A model generated the notes under the pieces. It searched no databases. It had not been told where the DNA came from and worked only from the letters and a program-made list of their open reading frames with translations. DNA of 64,000 nucleotides from Amyelois transitella (lineage: Eukaryota; Arthropoda; Insecta; Lepidoptera; Pyralidae), in assembly GCF_032362555.1 (NCBI RefSeq), contig NC_083506.1, positions 4,883,501-4,947,500 of the forward strand. The letters run 5' to 3'. The position numbers and the translations under genes are program-made. Positions 13,706-24,986 of this stretch are shown here, piece by piece; the first letter of the stretch is position 1; each line of letters opens with the position of its first letter.

Positions 13706-14212
13706 ATCAAAATAAAAGCTGCACTAGAATAATGTGCCTAATCCCCTAGTCGCACAGGTATAAATCCCGTTTTCATACTAAAAAAATCTAGCAAATTTTA
13801 CTAAAAAGCGATATGATTATTTTCATGGTTTGATACCAACTGACAACCTATAAGAGTAAAGTCACGAGCTAATGCTTATTCATAAATAAATTACTACGAA
13901 AACCTAAAAAGGTAGCTCAGTAAAAATAAATCTAAATAAAGTTTTCTTCCCCTTTAAAATAAAAATAAGGTGTATCATATTCCCAAGGTACTAGGATATA
14001 ATGGATGGAATGAAGCTGACCATTTTATTTTAGAACCCCGACGAGAGACGCGGTGCATTCTTAATAAACTGCAGCTACGGCATGCATATAAATTTACCGG
14101 CAATGAATTAAATTTTTCACATAGCCACGTCTTTGAAATGAACCGTAGGAGTGAGCTGCCTTGGACTGATTTTGCATATCGCGTTGAGAATTCATAAGTG
14201 GTACAGTCATTC

Positions 14213-14288
14213 TACATACATACATGCATACATAAGGTCACGTCTATATACCTTGCGGGGTAGATAGAGTCAACAGTCTGCAAAAGTT
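14213..14288 (-). repeat. Family D (LINE-tail-like) fragment with CATA microsatellite
   Basis: Tandem CATA units are followed by GGTCACGTCTATATACCTTG and CGGGGTAGATAGAGTCAACA. These are the terminal bases of the repeat that is complete at 43311-43577. In the putative sense orientation the CATA run is a 3' tail of TATG units. It abuts a SINE fragment. Confidence 0.65.
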
Positions 14289-14440
14289 GCGGAGGCCAAA
14301 TGGGACTCCCAATTGACCTCCGCAACCTTCGTGCTTCGTGTAAAAATCTGACTCACCCAATCCAGAGTCCATGGTTAAAGGCATACCCTATTCAGGACTT
14401 AAAGCCAGGAGGATGATGTTAAAAAAAAAGTATGCAGGGA
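14289..14440 (+). repeat. SINE family A fragment with internal inverted segment
   Basis: It carries CTGACTCACCCAATCCAGAG and ends GACTTAAAGCCAGGAGGATG, as in the full copy. Near its start, GTTGCGGAGG and its complement CCTCCGCAAC flank a short loop, so part of the body has been duplicated in inverted orientation. Confidence 0.65.
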
Positions 14441-14892
14441 TTGTAGCAAGTAAAAGATGTACTCTGAGACTCCTATGCCTCTGAGACAGAGGTATAAAAA
14501 TGGCAATGAATACCTTATACAATGAATCGAGGCCCTCAGCCTCTCATTATACCATCAACCCTTTACAATTCATACTATGGTCTCATTCGTGCGTGAAATG
14601 AAAAATTACTTTCAGTGAAAAATACGCCCGTTTTAATCAACCCGTTAAAATCGTTCCCGAAAATAATCGTACGCCCAGTTACAGTGCAGAAAAGTTAACG
14701 AGTGTTATTTAAGCTTGGCGAGGTTGTGTCTTCCTTATGTAACCAAAGTAAGATTTATTAATATAGGTATTTTATATCAAGAAGTATTGAAGTTATATTT
14801 AAGAATGCTTAAGGAAATCCATAACATATGTCCATACATTTTCATTCAGCATTTTTAACTTATTCTTCCTGGCGTGCAAAACGGTTACCTCA

Positions 14893-14990
14893 TCACCTTT
14901 CAGAAGAAAAATCCGGAGCGCGCCTTTTGACCATCCTGGATTGGGCACTTAAGGTAATTTTCTACACGAAGCAACTCCCGTTCGTGCGAA
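14893..14990 (-). repeat. SINE family A fragment, degraded
   Basis: The reverse complement has GGGAGTTGCTTCGTGTAGAA and CCCAATCCAGGATGGTC, family A 3' body motifs with several substitutions. Confidence 0.5.
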
Positions 14991-15600
14991 ATAGTTCGCG
15001 TATATAATCAATAAATATAATGAAAATAATAATAAAATAATTAATTCTGAATTCCATTGCATGATTTTATACTGACCGAAACTTATCGCTACAAATAATA
15101 TCATAATTGTAGAAGACATAAACTTTATACCTTAAAAAATTAACGAAGTTTTTCTTGGCTTCACAATTTAATAATTCTAATTATGAAATAATAATGAAGT
15201 GTCAAAGAGAACAAACCGACGAATAGCTGGCGGGTAAGCGCACCGCTTTGAAAAATTCCCCCGAATGTCGTAAAACTCATATGCGGGCGAGGTAATGAAA
15301 AATCCCTTTGACCCGTGGTCATATTAAACCTACTGTTGCAAGATAATTGCAACTTATTTGCCTTTTCACTGTGCAGAATCACCAACACTTTGGTGTAATA
15401 TGCGTTTAAAAAAAGATTAATAGACTTCCATTATTCTTATAAAAAATAATATACTATTTTAAAAAGAAATATGAGAAGCAGTAGTTTGTTTAAACCCTGC
15501 CGATTAATTTAAGGCAAAATTTGAAAACTAGTCAACTCCCCGATTTCAACATATAGTTAAAACGATCAAATGAATTTACCTTTAATTACTTACCTATAAT

Positions 15601-15843
15601 CACGTCTATATCCCTTGCGGGGTAGACAGAGCCTACAGTCTTGTAAAGACTGATAGGCCACGTTCAGCTATTTGGCTTTAAGATAGAATTGAGATTCAAA
15701 TAGTGACAGGTTGCTAGCCCATCGCCTAAAAGAAGAATACCAAGTTTATAAGCCTACCCCTTAGTCGGCTTTTTCGACATCCATGGGAAAGAGATGGAGT
15801 GGTCCTATTTTTTTTTGTATTGGTGCCGGGAACCACACGGCAC
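15601..15843 (-). repeat. Family D repeat, near full-length
   Basis: It starts CACGTCTATATCCCTTGCGG and ends CCGGGAACCACACGGCAC, co-linear over about 240 bp with the copy at 43334-43577. In the proposed sense (minus) direction it reads GTGCCGTGTGGTTCCCGG to the ACGTG end where other copies carry TATG repeats. That looks like the 3' end of a non-LTR retrotransposon, but I do not see the coding part and cannot assign the clade. Confidence 0.7.
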
Positions 15844-16221
15844 ACGGTACCTTTAATTATTATTCTTGAATATAAAGTATTTCTAAAGATTTACTTAAAT
15901 AATAAAATGATTGGTGAGTGAAGTTCTACTAGACAATCAAGAGTTTTTAATTGAAACGTTACTTTGATTAGTTTGTACTCAGATTACTCACTATTTTAAA
16001 TATATTTGAAGGTATTGAGCTAAAACCTAAAATTGAACTTAAAGCAGCATAATTTGCTATAGATTAACCAAATTTCTGTCCGCCTATTGTACCATATATA
16101 TTGTATTTTGTAAAATAAATAATAAATTAAAATACTGGAAGAAAATGCTGCAGCGCAGTTTGTTATCGCTTTGTACATTTTTAAATAATAAAGTTTTTAA
16201 ATAAATAACAGAACAAATTAC

Positions 16222-16340
16222 ATACAGAGTAGCCTCGAAGTAAGTTCGAAACTTGTGTTACGATACTAACTCAACGATACTATATTTTACAATTAAGTAA
16301 TACTAATATAGATAAACATCCAAGACCCAAGTTCAACTAG
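16222..16340 (-). repeat. SINE family C fragment
   Basis: TAGCCTCGAAGTAAGTTCG and ACATCCAAGACCCAAG match the body of the copies at 37175-37345, 51201-51375 and 61150-61353. The tRNA-like head is missing. Confidence 0.6.
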
Positions 16341-17827
16341 GAAATAATACTTCTTATTTATATAAATATATGATTCATTTTAGTCAACTCGCGTCCAGCG
16401 GATAATAAAATATTAATTATTATTGGCCCTGCCACGATTTCTCACGATTTCACGAAACCCCTAATTCATGTGAGTTACGGCTAAACATAACACTAAATCT
16501 AAATTTGGACAGAAGTGTGGGATATAAATCTATGAGATGTTATGCGTGACTCGAGTGTGTGGGCTTTATGTACAATTTATTGTTGGGGAAAGAAAAACCC
16601 ACTATTCGCGGGCACCGTCCGTGGAAACACGTATGAATTGAATGTGTATTGGACGTTAGCTTTTTGTTTACATTAATTCATCTATACACAACTGTTATAA
16701 AGATTGAAGTCATATTATTTTTGCTTAATTTTCGCAGCTTCGTCTACGAAAAATGAAAATTCCGTCTCTTAGCTACAATCTACATACTTGTCAAATCAAA
16801 GTATTATTACCTCAATAGTTTTGTGATCAGTGAGTGAGTGATGAGAGCGTGAGTGTTTTTCGCAAAATGTGTTACTTAAGAACTGATCAAACTCCTTTCC
16901 CGGGGGCAATTTCAATTCCTGATAGTTGTATGCACCAACATTTGACCCCGTTTTCGCCAAAACCACTTTGCGGTAACGTGTTTCCCGCACAGAAATTAAT
17001 AAGATTCTCGGTTTAGTTAACGAAATTAGATGAACGTGTTTAGAAATGTATTATAATGGTAACTGAGCATTTCTTATAATTTAACTTTTTTATGTATAAA
17101 AGATCCGTAAATATTTTTAAAATATTTATGTTTCTGTAAGCAAGCCTTCTAATTCTTGCTTGCTCCCTTACGGAGAAGGCAGAGCCAATATTCTTGAAAC
17201 GACTCAAAGACATACTATATTATTCCAATTTCTGTGTTTGAAGATAAATTTTCAACTTTGAACAAAGAAAGAATTCATAAGCTATACAGAATTGCCTACT
17301 ACAGTACTGAATTCGAATTCAATTTGCTAAATGAGGCCAACAATAAATGGCGCAGCGAAATATAAAATGCAACACATTTAAGTGGACATGACTTTCTAAT
17401 TTGTGAATGCTAATAATAAATAAGTGACTTAACAATTATATCAAACTATTAAATAGCCATACCTAAGTGTGGGGTTGTTGCAAAAATCTTGCAGATAAAA
17501 GTACCGACCAATGTTGATTGCACCGTGAAAAAAGGTTTCGTACATATTTGAAAGTTTATTTTTATTGCTGGTAAAGCACACATCATATCTACAGAGAATT
17601 TAATAGTTATTCATGTAAGGAAAAAAAATGTGTCAACATTAAGAATCGCAGTGCTTATTACCTTTGTATGTTTTAGAAAATGTATGAGACAGACGCGATA
17701 AAACAAAAAAAAAAAGAATTAAATTTAAAAAAATCTTGTCTTGCATTTATGAAGATAAAACACTTGATAGCATCATTATGAATAAAACATACATGAAATT
17801 CAAAAGAGACTAAGGCAGTACTACTCG

Positions 17828-18112
17828 TCTATACATATAATAAAACAGTAAAAATATTTTGTCTGTACATTTAGTATTTTTGACTGAAATGGATAGAGGG
17901 ACACTTAGAATGAATAATAGAAAGCAAAAATATTTTTTTTTAATTTCTTGTCTGTCTGTCTGTTTGTATGATCACGATTATCTCCGAAAGTACTGAACCG
18001 ATTTACTTCAAACTTTCACCAATTGCTTTGTTTTAACTCAGAATAACATTTAAAGTTTGTTTCATCAAAATCGGTTCACTAAAAACAAAGTTATCGACAT
18101 TTGAATGAACTC
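17828..18112 (+). mobile_element. Helitron-like element family F, long copy
   Basis: The 5' end is TCTATACATATAATAAAACA. It contains AAATATTTTGTCTGTACA, a (CTGT)n run, and ACTGAACCGATTTACTTCAA, and ends near AAAGTTATCGACATTTGAAT. The whole order is mirrored at 1-266. No CTAG 3' end is seen here, so this copy may be 3'-truncated, or the terminus may differ from the short copy at 18558-18721. Confidence 0.6.
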
Positions 18113-18210
18113 AAGGCATGAGTTTGCCTGCAAATAAGTAACGAAATTAAAAATTCAAAGTCATTTATCATTATACGGCAGCATTATACCTATAACATAT
18201 AAATATAAGT

Positions 18211-18380
18211 GAAAGGCGACTAAGGGATGGGCTTACAAACTTGGGATTCTTTTTTAGGCGATGGGCGAGCGACCTATCACTTTTTGAATCTCAATTCTAT
18301 CATTAAGCCAAATAGCTGAACGTGGCCATTCAGTCTTTTCAAGCCTGTTGGCTCTGTCTACCCCGCAGGGCAGGTATGTA
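18211..18380 (+). repeat. Family D repeat, 5'-truncated copy
   Basis: AAAGGCGACTAAGGGATGGG through GGCTCTGTCTACCCCGCAG is the reverse orientation of the family D consensus seen at 15601-15843. Only the tail-proximal half remains, as expected of 5' truncation. Confidence 0.65.
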
Positions 18381-18407
18381 GTCTACTTTAATTTCGACAC
18401 CACTGCA

Positions 18408-18482
18408 ACGGCCTCGATGGTCCAGTGGTTAGCCCGTGAGACTGTGAAGTTGGTGGTCCAAGTTCGAATCCCATCAAAGACA
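18408..18482 (+). repeat. tRNA-derived SINE head
   Basis: It contains an A-box-like TGGTCCAGTGGTTAGCCC and a B-box AGTTCGAATCCC at tRNA spacing. The 5' and 3' ends do not pair as an acceptor stem, and the segment runs into AT-rich sequence. It therefore reads as a SINE head rather than a functional tRNA gene. It is nested between family D and family F copies. Confidence 0.6.
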
Positions 18483-18557
18483 AGATATTTTTTTATTAAA
18501 ATATTCTTTTTTGTGTTGTTTAAGTATTTTTTTAAAAAAAACTCAAAATCAAAATAC

Positions 18558-18721
18558 TACATATAATAACACGGTAAAAATATTTTGTCTATACAATAAG
18601 TATTTTGACTGAAACGGAAAGAGAATTTTTTTTTTAATTTTTTGTCTGTCTGTCTGTATCTGACTGTATGATTAAGATTCAACTCGAAATTTACGCGGAC
18701 GAAGTCGCGGGCAACAGCTAG
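18558..18721 (+). mobile_element. Short Helitron-like element family F with CTAG end
   Basis: It starts with a diverged TACATATAATAACACGG 5' end. It ends GCGGACGAAGTCGCGGGC, then AACAGCTAG, before a T at 18722. The near-palindromic GCGGAC-GAA-GTCGC stem shortly before CTAG resembles the Helitron 3' hairpin. It is about 164 bp and has no coding capacity. Confidence 0.55.
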
Positions 18722-19165
18722 TATTATAAATAAATTGTTTCTTTAATTATAATTTTTTTAACACAACAAACACTAGCCAGTGTACATTATTACTTCACCT
18801 TGCAATCCGTTTTCGCCATCAGGTATGAATATTCCTTATAAGTAAAATTCAGGTGCGCTGTGCAGAACAATCTTGGTTCATTAGGACAACAGCTTTTCGG
18901 CTCTTGCGTTCTGCTATTTGTTTTCAATCGTAAATTGTTGTTTCAACCAAATGTAGGGATGTTTTCAATTCAGCAATAGTCTTAGTAGTTAAAATTTACA
19001 ACATGTTTCAGTTTAATTTTAAATAAAAAGCAAGTCCCAAGGCTTTCAAGTATTGAAACAGAGAGAGAAGCTTTTGTCTCAAATAGGAATGAGCTATAAC
19101 ATTAAGTCGTAAAAACATGCTTTTCCTCTCATCCCAATTACACACTGTGGTTCGAGTAAGAGTTA

Positions 19166-19345
19166 TACATACATATAGCCTTTGTCCCTTGTGGGGCAGA
19201 CAAAGCCAACAATCTTCAAAAGACTGAAAGGCCACTTTCAGCTGTATGGACCAAAGAGGAAAGCCTAATGATGTGATTGAGATTCAAATAGTGAAGGGTT
19301 CCTAGCCCATTGCCCACAAGAAAAATCTCAAGTTTATTAGTTAAA
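19166..19345 (-). repeat. Family D repeat, diverged partial copy
   Basis: TTTGTCCCTTGTGGGGCAGA and GATTGAGATTCAAATAGTG are shared with the consensus. A short insertion (GACCAAAGAGGAAAG) interrupts it. Confidence 0.6.
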
Positions 19346-19869
19346 ACATGCTTATCTTTAAAAGTGGTTACGTTTCTAACTATGATTATATGCTTGTGAA
19401 GGTTTCGAAAATACGTTTGAACTGATCATGAACAGTCTTTAACGGTTAAAAAAGCACATTATCTGCGGGTGTCACAAGAAGCATTGGCGGGCCGCTAGTT
19501 ATGTTTTTTTTCTCTGGGTGCCTACCTTTGAATTCTAGAAACCGACACTTACAACTTAATCGACCTCTCTTTCTGCCGAGAATGGTGATTTTCTTATTTC
19601 ATTATCAGAATTTTAATAAAAGACCATACACAGAGAAGAGCAGTAATTTAAAAGCAAGAAAGAGCAAAAATATGTGGTGAGATTTCTTTCTGAATGCTTT
19701 TTAAATAACAATAAAATTAAAATTGTTAGCACTTTTTTATCCTAGAGTCATTTTCTCTGGAAACTTTACAAACAGATGCAGTGGATCATCGCTACCAATT
19801 TTTTTATAAGTTTCTCAAACAGACGCATAAAACCCTTTTGGAATATTTAGTAACATAACAACATATTAT

Positions 19870-20048
19870 CACGTCCATATCCCTTGCCGGAAGCCAGAGT
19901 CAACAGTCAACAAAAGATTGAAAGGCCACGTGCAACTGTGTGACTTAATGATAAAATTGAGATTCAAATAGTGACAAAACGCTAGCCCATCGCCAAAACA
20001 GAGGAATACAATGTACAAAGCCTATCCATTAGTCGCCTTTTTACGATG
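19870..20048 (-). repeat. Family D repeat, partial copy
   Basis: It runs from CACGTCCATATCCCTTGCCG to the TTAGTCGCCTTTTTACGA segment. Identity to the 15601-15843 copy is evident throughout; the distal third is absent. Confidence 0.65.
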
Positions 20049-20723
20049 ACGAGGTTTCAATTTGTTACGTTTTCTCTTCTTTCTTTTGAAACAAATATCT
20101 ATGTAAATTCACCGTGGCTACTAATCCTCACTGGCAACTTGCGACTCGCCCGCAACCGCAGTCCACTCACCGCTCTCTGCTAATCAGTGTTTGTATGAGA
20201 TCGATCGTTTGCAAGCAAGCTAACGAGTGACGCCTAACTTTGCTAAGCGCTGATTACGTACTTGGCAGTTCGCTCAATTGAATTTGTACCGTTTAAATTA
20301 TTTAGTACTCAGCATTTAACAGCAGTATCTCTCAGCGATTTGAACGATTTGTATCACTTCTGTTAACCACAAAAGTGACTTTGATCGAAAGTGTGTAAAG
20401 GTCACCTTTTATCCTTAATCTAAAGGATAGCAATTCTAATAAGGGATAATAGGGATTTAAATAAACAATACGCTGACATTAAGTTAGACGTGCATAGCAT
20501 AATTTAATGAAATATCATAAGCTTTAGCGATAATCAATAAAAAAAAAATAGCAACTTGTCTGGGGAATTTAGTTTTATAGGAATAGATTTATTATTTATA
20601 AAGGACATAATTAAACAGAATAAATTCAACTTCTGCACCATGAGTTTTTTTGTGTATTCCGTCACAGTAAGAACTATCTGTCATTGTCATTTTAACAACA
20701 AATAATCTCATGCTTAATATACT

Positions 20724-20792
20724 CGGTCAATGATCTGAACCTTGAATTCAGTAACCTCTCGATTTCGAGTCACCTTAACCACTCTGCAACAT
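20724..20792 (-). pseudogene. tRNA-Ser-like pseudogene or SINE head
   Basis: The reverse complement has GTTGCAGAGTGGTTAAGG (A-box region), then GACTCGAAATCGAG, which resembles a serine tRNA anticodon arm with CGA, then AAGGTTCAGATC in the B-box position. Stem pairing is poor and the B box is degenerate. I read it as a dead tRNA-derived sequence. Confidence 0.4.
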
Positions 20793-22368
20793 TCTCTTTA
20801 TTTGTTTGATTATAAAGTTTTTGTGTTTTGCATTTTATATTCGAAGTAACCATTTTTACCGAGGCACTGAACTAAAATAAAGGTTAACCTATTGTGGCAC
20901 CGTTGTTTTCATATTTCCACAATTTTACTAGCATTGTTGTATTTGTTGTGGATGAAATTGCTTCTCGCCTCAGACGCTCCAGTCGTTCACATGCAGCTGC
21001 TGATATAATATTTCTTCCCTAAGGATTCTAGACCTGGATATTAAAAGCGGGGTCGTAAATCTGCTCTTAAAGTAAACGATTCTAAAGTATTTTTAAAAGA
21101 TGTAGATTTTTGAGTATCCTTAAATATTCTTCTCAGGCGAATTTTCCTTTTAGAGGGTCGCGCACTCTCGCTCCATCCGAATATTACTATAAAATTTAAA
21201 AAGACCCAAGACTCCATTCATCTGCACTCCTAAAACACTAAACAAATCCCCAAAATGCCTATTACAATAAACAAAATTATAGCTTTGCGTAATTTAGTCA
21301 CGAGAATTAACTTTAATTATTCCATAAATTTGAACCGGCACCCTCACATTATTAGCATTCACGACGTAACTACGAGTACAGTTGGAATAAAAGGGTTCAA
21401 ATATTTCAGGTCAACTTAATTTGTAGTAAAATTGCAAGTTTAATTTCTTCCCTCTAAGAGTCCATTTCGCTTGGCCGCTCGCTGTCGTCACAATTAATTT
21501 ATTATAAGGAAATCTCCATTCCATGACAATGTAAAAGCGTTAAGTTTCCTTGCTTCTTCGCTTATTCCAGTTAGACGGCGATGAAATTTGAATAATTCGT
21601 AGTGAAGGTCACTTTGCTCTGACCCATTTAATTTTATTTTGTTCAACAACAAACTTGAAAATAGTTGTATGCATCTTCTCCATAATCACGCCTCATAAAC
21701 CCGACTTTGATCCAATTTGGCACTAAGATATAAGCGAACCTATATAAAAATAAAAATCATCATAAAAGTAAATAAAGTGATGTACTGGTAATATGTCCCT
21801 ACATGGGATTTACGTATAACTACACTTTCAGACACGATCGTTTCAAATATCTTTTACTTAATTCAATATGAAGAGAAAAGTAAAGTCGTATAGAACAGAT
21901 TTCTCAAAATTCTGATCGAAACATTCTAGTTCCTGCTATTTTTTGCAAGAATGATAGAGCGAAACTGTGTACACCCTCCTAAAACATATATCAGTGAATT
22001 GATTAGTTTAGTTCAGACCGCTGTGAATGTTGCTATAAATCTATATTATTTAAAGTCCATACTCCAAGTATACCTGGTCCCTTGGGAGTGATGCGTCAAA
22101 GAGCGAGCGGCTATCCTCAACCTGTGGTGAACTTTAGTTTAAGAATAATGTTGTTTTGAGAGCCAATGATTTGAGATTATATAAACTTATTGCCGAGGGG
22201 TAAACTGAGTTGAAATAGTTTAGGTGCTTAATAATATTGCTATTTCTAATGCTTATAGTAATACGAAGTACACAACTGCCTGTAATTTTAGAACACCAAA
22301 ATTAGAATGATATCATAAAATCTAGTTAGTATAACAAATCACATAAAACTCTTAAATCAGTCATAGAT
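20793..22368. other. Intergenic tract, mostly unique sequence
   Basis: No gene is recognised. The interval 21130-21620 is repeat-poor with mixed base composition and no convincing open frame; it could hold regulatory sequence but nothing specific is visible. Confidence 0.35.
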
Positions 22369-22603
22369 GTGCCGTGAGGTTCCCGGCACTAATACAAAAA
22401 AGAATAGGACCACTCCATCTCTTACCCATGGATGTCGTTAAAGGTGACTAAGGCATATGCTTACAAACTTGAAATTCTTTTTTTAGGCGATGGGCTAGCA
22501 ACCTGTCACTATTTGAATCTCAATTCTATCATTAAGCCAAATAGCCGAACAATTGATAGGCCAATCTTTTCAAGACTGTTGGCTCTGTCTATCCGACAAG
22601 GTA
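22369..22603 (+). repeat. Family D repeat, near full-length
   Basis: It begins GTGCCGTGAGGTTCCCGGCA and ends near GGCTCTGTCTATCCGACAAG, opposite in orientation to the copy at 15601-15843. An 80-codon open frame overlapping it is a by-product of the repeat. Confidence 0.7.
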
Positions 22604-23949
22604 TTTGTTTTACTTTTACTTACCTATTAAAATGTATAAGTTACAAAACACTGACATATAAAATACCTAACTAATTCAAATTTCTTGAAACATACCGCAC
22701 ATTACGCGCGTCAAAACCTTTTAATTAATTATAATAGGTCAATTGGGAATATGGCGATGGACAAACTAAAGGTAAAAGAAGCGGAATGAGAAAGAGCGCA
22801 ATTATGAGAAGAATAATATTATGAAATGTCCCAAGTTCTCCTGTCTAATTAACATGGCTTAGAGAAAAGACATGTTCTCCATTGTTCCTTATATGGTATA
22901 GAAGTGCACTAATGAAAGATTCTCTGAAATTCCCAAGGGAAAGGAAATAAACTGGATTTTTTCTTTCGCTTAGATTCTTCTTTTGAATCTCAATTCTTCT
23001 TTTAAATGGTAAATTCATTATACCATACGTATATACCATACTATGTCTTCCTCTCAAGGGATATAGTATGTATGTATGAATTATGTTTCACGCGGCCACC
23101 TATTAAGCGTACTTGTGAATAATAATTTAAACTAAAAATCTTAACTACGGTTTACCACGAAATGTTGCAGTCTAGATTGTAGTCTAAATTCTCACGTCTT
23201 ATCTTGGGAACGTTTCCTTATACAAGACAAACTGAATAAGGTTTTCGGAATTAACTCAGCGAATTTCCGCTCAAACACAAATAGCAAAGTTGTCTCCGAC
23301 ATCCACATAACTAGGTCATGTAGATTTGCCTACATCCTGTAAAAATCTTAAAGAATAATAGGATGGTACATCTATATTTATCGCTATTAGAAAATAATTA
23401 TCAGCTGAAAACCTTACACATAGGTAAATTTATTTCCTTTAACTTTTTAACAAAAAAAAAGATTTTAATTGTAATATGTCTTCTAAAGATTTAAAAATAA
23501 TCATTTTATATCGAATACCTAACCCTGTAAAATTATGCATACATAAAACCAATGAAGATCACGTCTTATTTTGTTTTTCAGACTGTCATTCACTGTAGGT
23601 ATAAACGATTTGTTTCTTCTTAAACAAAAGTCTGCGAGACATGTCTCCGATAAAGGGCTTGGATGTTATATTTGAGATGTCAGCGTCTGCCATCTTGATC
23701 GCATTGCTTACAACGAGCAAAATTTAGTAACGAACAAATATCAAAATATCTTGGCTTCTATTTGTCTACAAATGGACTCAATAAATTTCAATAGCATTTC
23801 GTCAAAGTCAAAAGATTTTTCAAACGTACTCTAAAGACACAAAGTAACACACGCTACAATAAATAATCCTAACGTAATAAAAGCCGAAATAAGAGAGCCG
23901 CGCATACAATTGTCGCAACAAGGAGCGTATTATTCAGTGTCACCGGCGA

Positions 23950-24600
23950 GACGTCCTGTAATATATGCTTTAATAAAAGGGTTTCAATTCGCACCCGACC
24001 ATACATCACGGGAAGAAACCCGAAGTATCAATAATATCGAAAAAGATCTTCAATTTATTATTCATTGAAGTCGCTGGGCGGGGCGGGCCGCTCTATAAAT
24101 CCTGGGATCGCCACTAAATCATCGTTTGCGAGGGATGTGTCCGGGCGTAATTTTTATCCTTTTTTGCCAGAAACAAATATTACGATTGCACAGCAATAAT
24201 CACATTTCCTGCAAGCACAGTCATAAATTGTCTGTTAAAGCGACTTTTCAGTGGCGCAATCTGACCTTTGTCGTCGTGCATTAACAATGTATTCAGTCCT
24301 AAACAAAGAGAGGCAGGTGGATTGTGGGCCGAGAGATGCTATACCCGCTGAAAGATTCCATAAAAACTGTAATGGTACCCTCGTCACGTCCGGACATCTT
24401 ATTTATCTAGTCACGAGCAAAATCATTGTTTTCTTTTTCGTTGTGAGGCAAAAACACGCCTTATTACCGCCAGTGGCTAACAGATGAACTGCTGAAGCGG
24501 CCCATTGTCCCGGATATTTGTGTGTGACGTTTGTTCCTCGACCCTGGGAGCTGTCTCGTGTGTGAAACGCCTATTTATTACTTAATGTGCTACCGGTCCC
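23950..24600. promoter_or_regulatory. GC-richer unique island, candidate regulatory region
   Basis: Unlike its surroundings, this stretch is repeat-free and GC-rich (GGGCGGGGCGGGCC at 24076-24089), followed at once by a TATA-like CTATAAAT at 24093-24100. No convincing coding frame follows; the 78-codon frame at 24251-24487 has no recognisable domain. It may be an enhancer or promoter of a gene outside what I can reconstruct. This is inference from composition only. Confidence 0.3.
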
Positions 24601-24901
24601 TGCTGTCCGTCGTACAAGCTCTTTCCAAATATTTAGTATTATCGATTTAATTAACAGATACAATCCGAAAAAAGGTGGTTGATAGGTAAGATATTTTAAT
24701 AAAAAACATTATCATTACATGCATTTTTTTAATTACAAGCTTAAGAAATGGATACGACTTTTTCCAAACTTTATTAAATACTTCTGAAATACAGCAACTT
24801 GTATGACAATACGATTATATTGTATCGATCGATTTATATTGTATTTCTCAAATACTCTCTTACATTAAAAACTCCTTATTTATTCTTAAAGTAGTATTAT
24901 A

Positions 24902-24907
24902 TTTATT
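24902..24907 (-). terminator. Candidate polyadenylation signal of odorant receptor
   Basis: AATAAA on the minus strand 16 nt after the stop codon; a second lies about 20 nt further on. This implies a very short 3' UTR. It is not proven, because AT-rich sequence produces such hexamers by chance. Confidence 0.45.
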
Positions 24908-24923
24908 TGAAAGAAATAATGCA

Positions 24924-24986
24924 TCAATTCTCTCGAGATTGCATGTGCCTTAGCAGTGTATAGAAGGAATACGCCGAATTAATTAT
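24924..24986 (-). CDS. Odorant receptor exon 5 (residues 382-401, stop)
   Basis: Acceptor TTTTCCAG. It encodes IINSAYSFYTLLRHMQSREN then TGA, the usual short terminal exon of lepidopteran receptors. Confidence 0.9.
   Translation of the reverse strand: MINSAYSFYTLLRHMQSREN

Noticed and set aside
24251..24487. 78-codon frame in the GC-rich island
   Set aside because: It has an alternative start only and no recognisable domain; the island reads better as non-coding.
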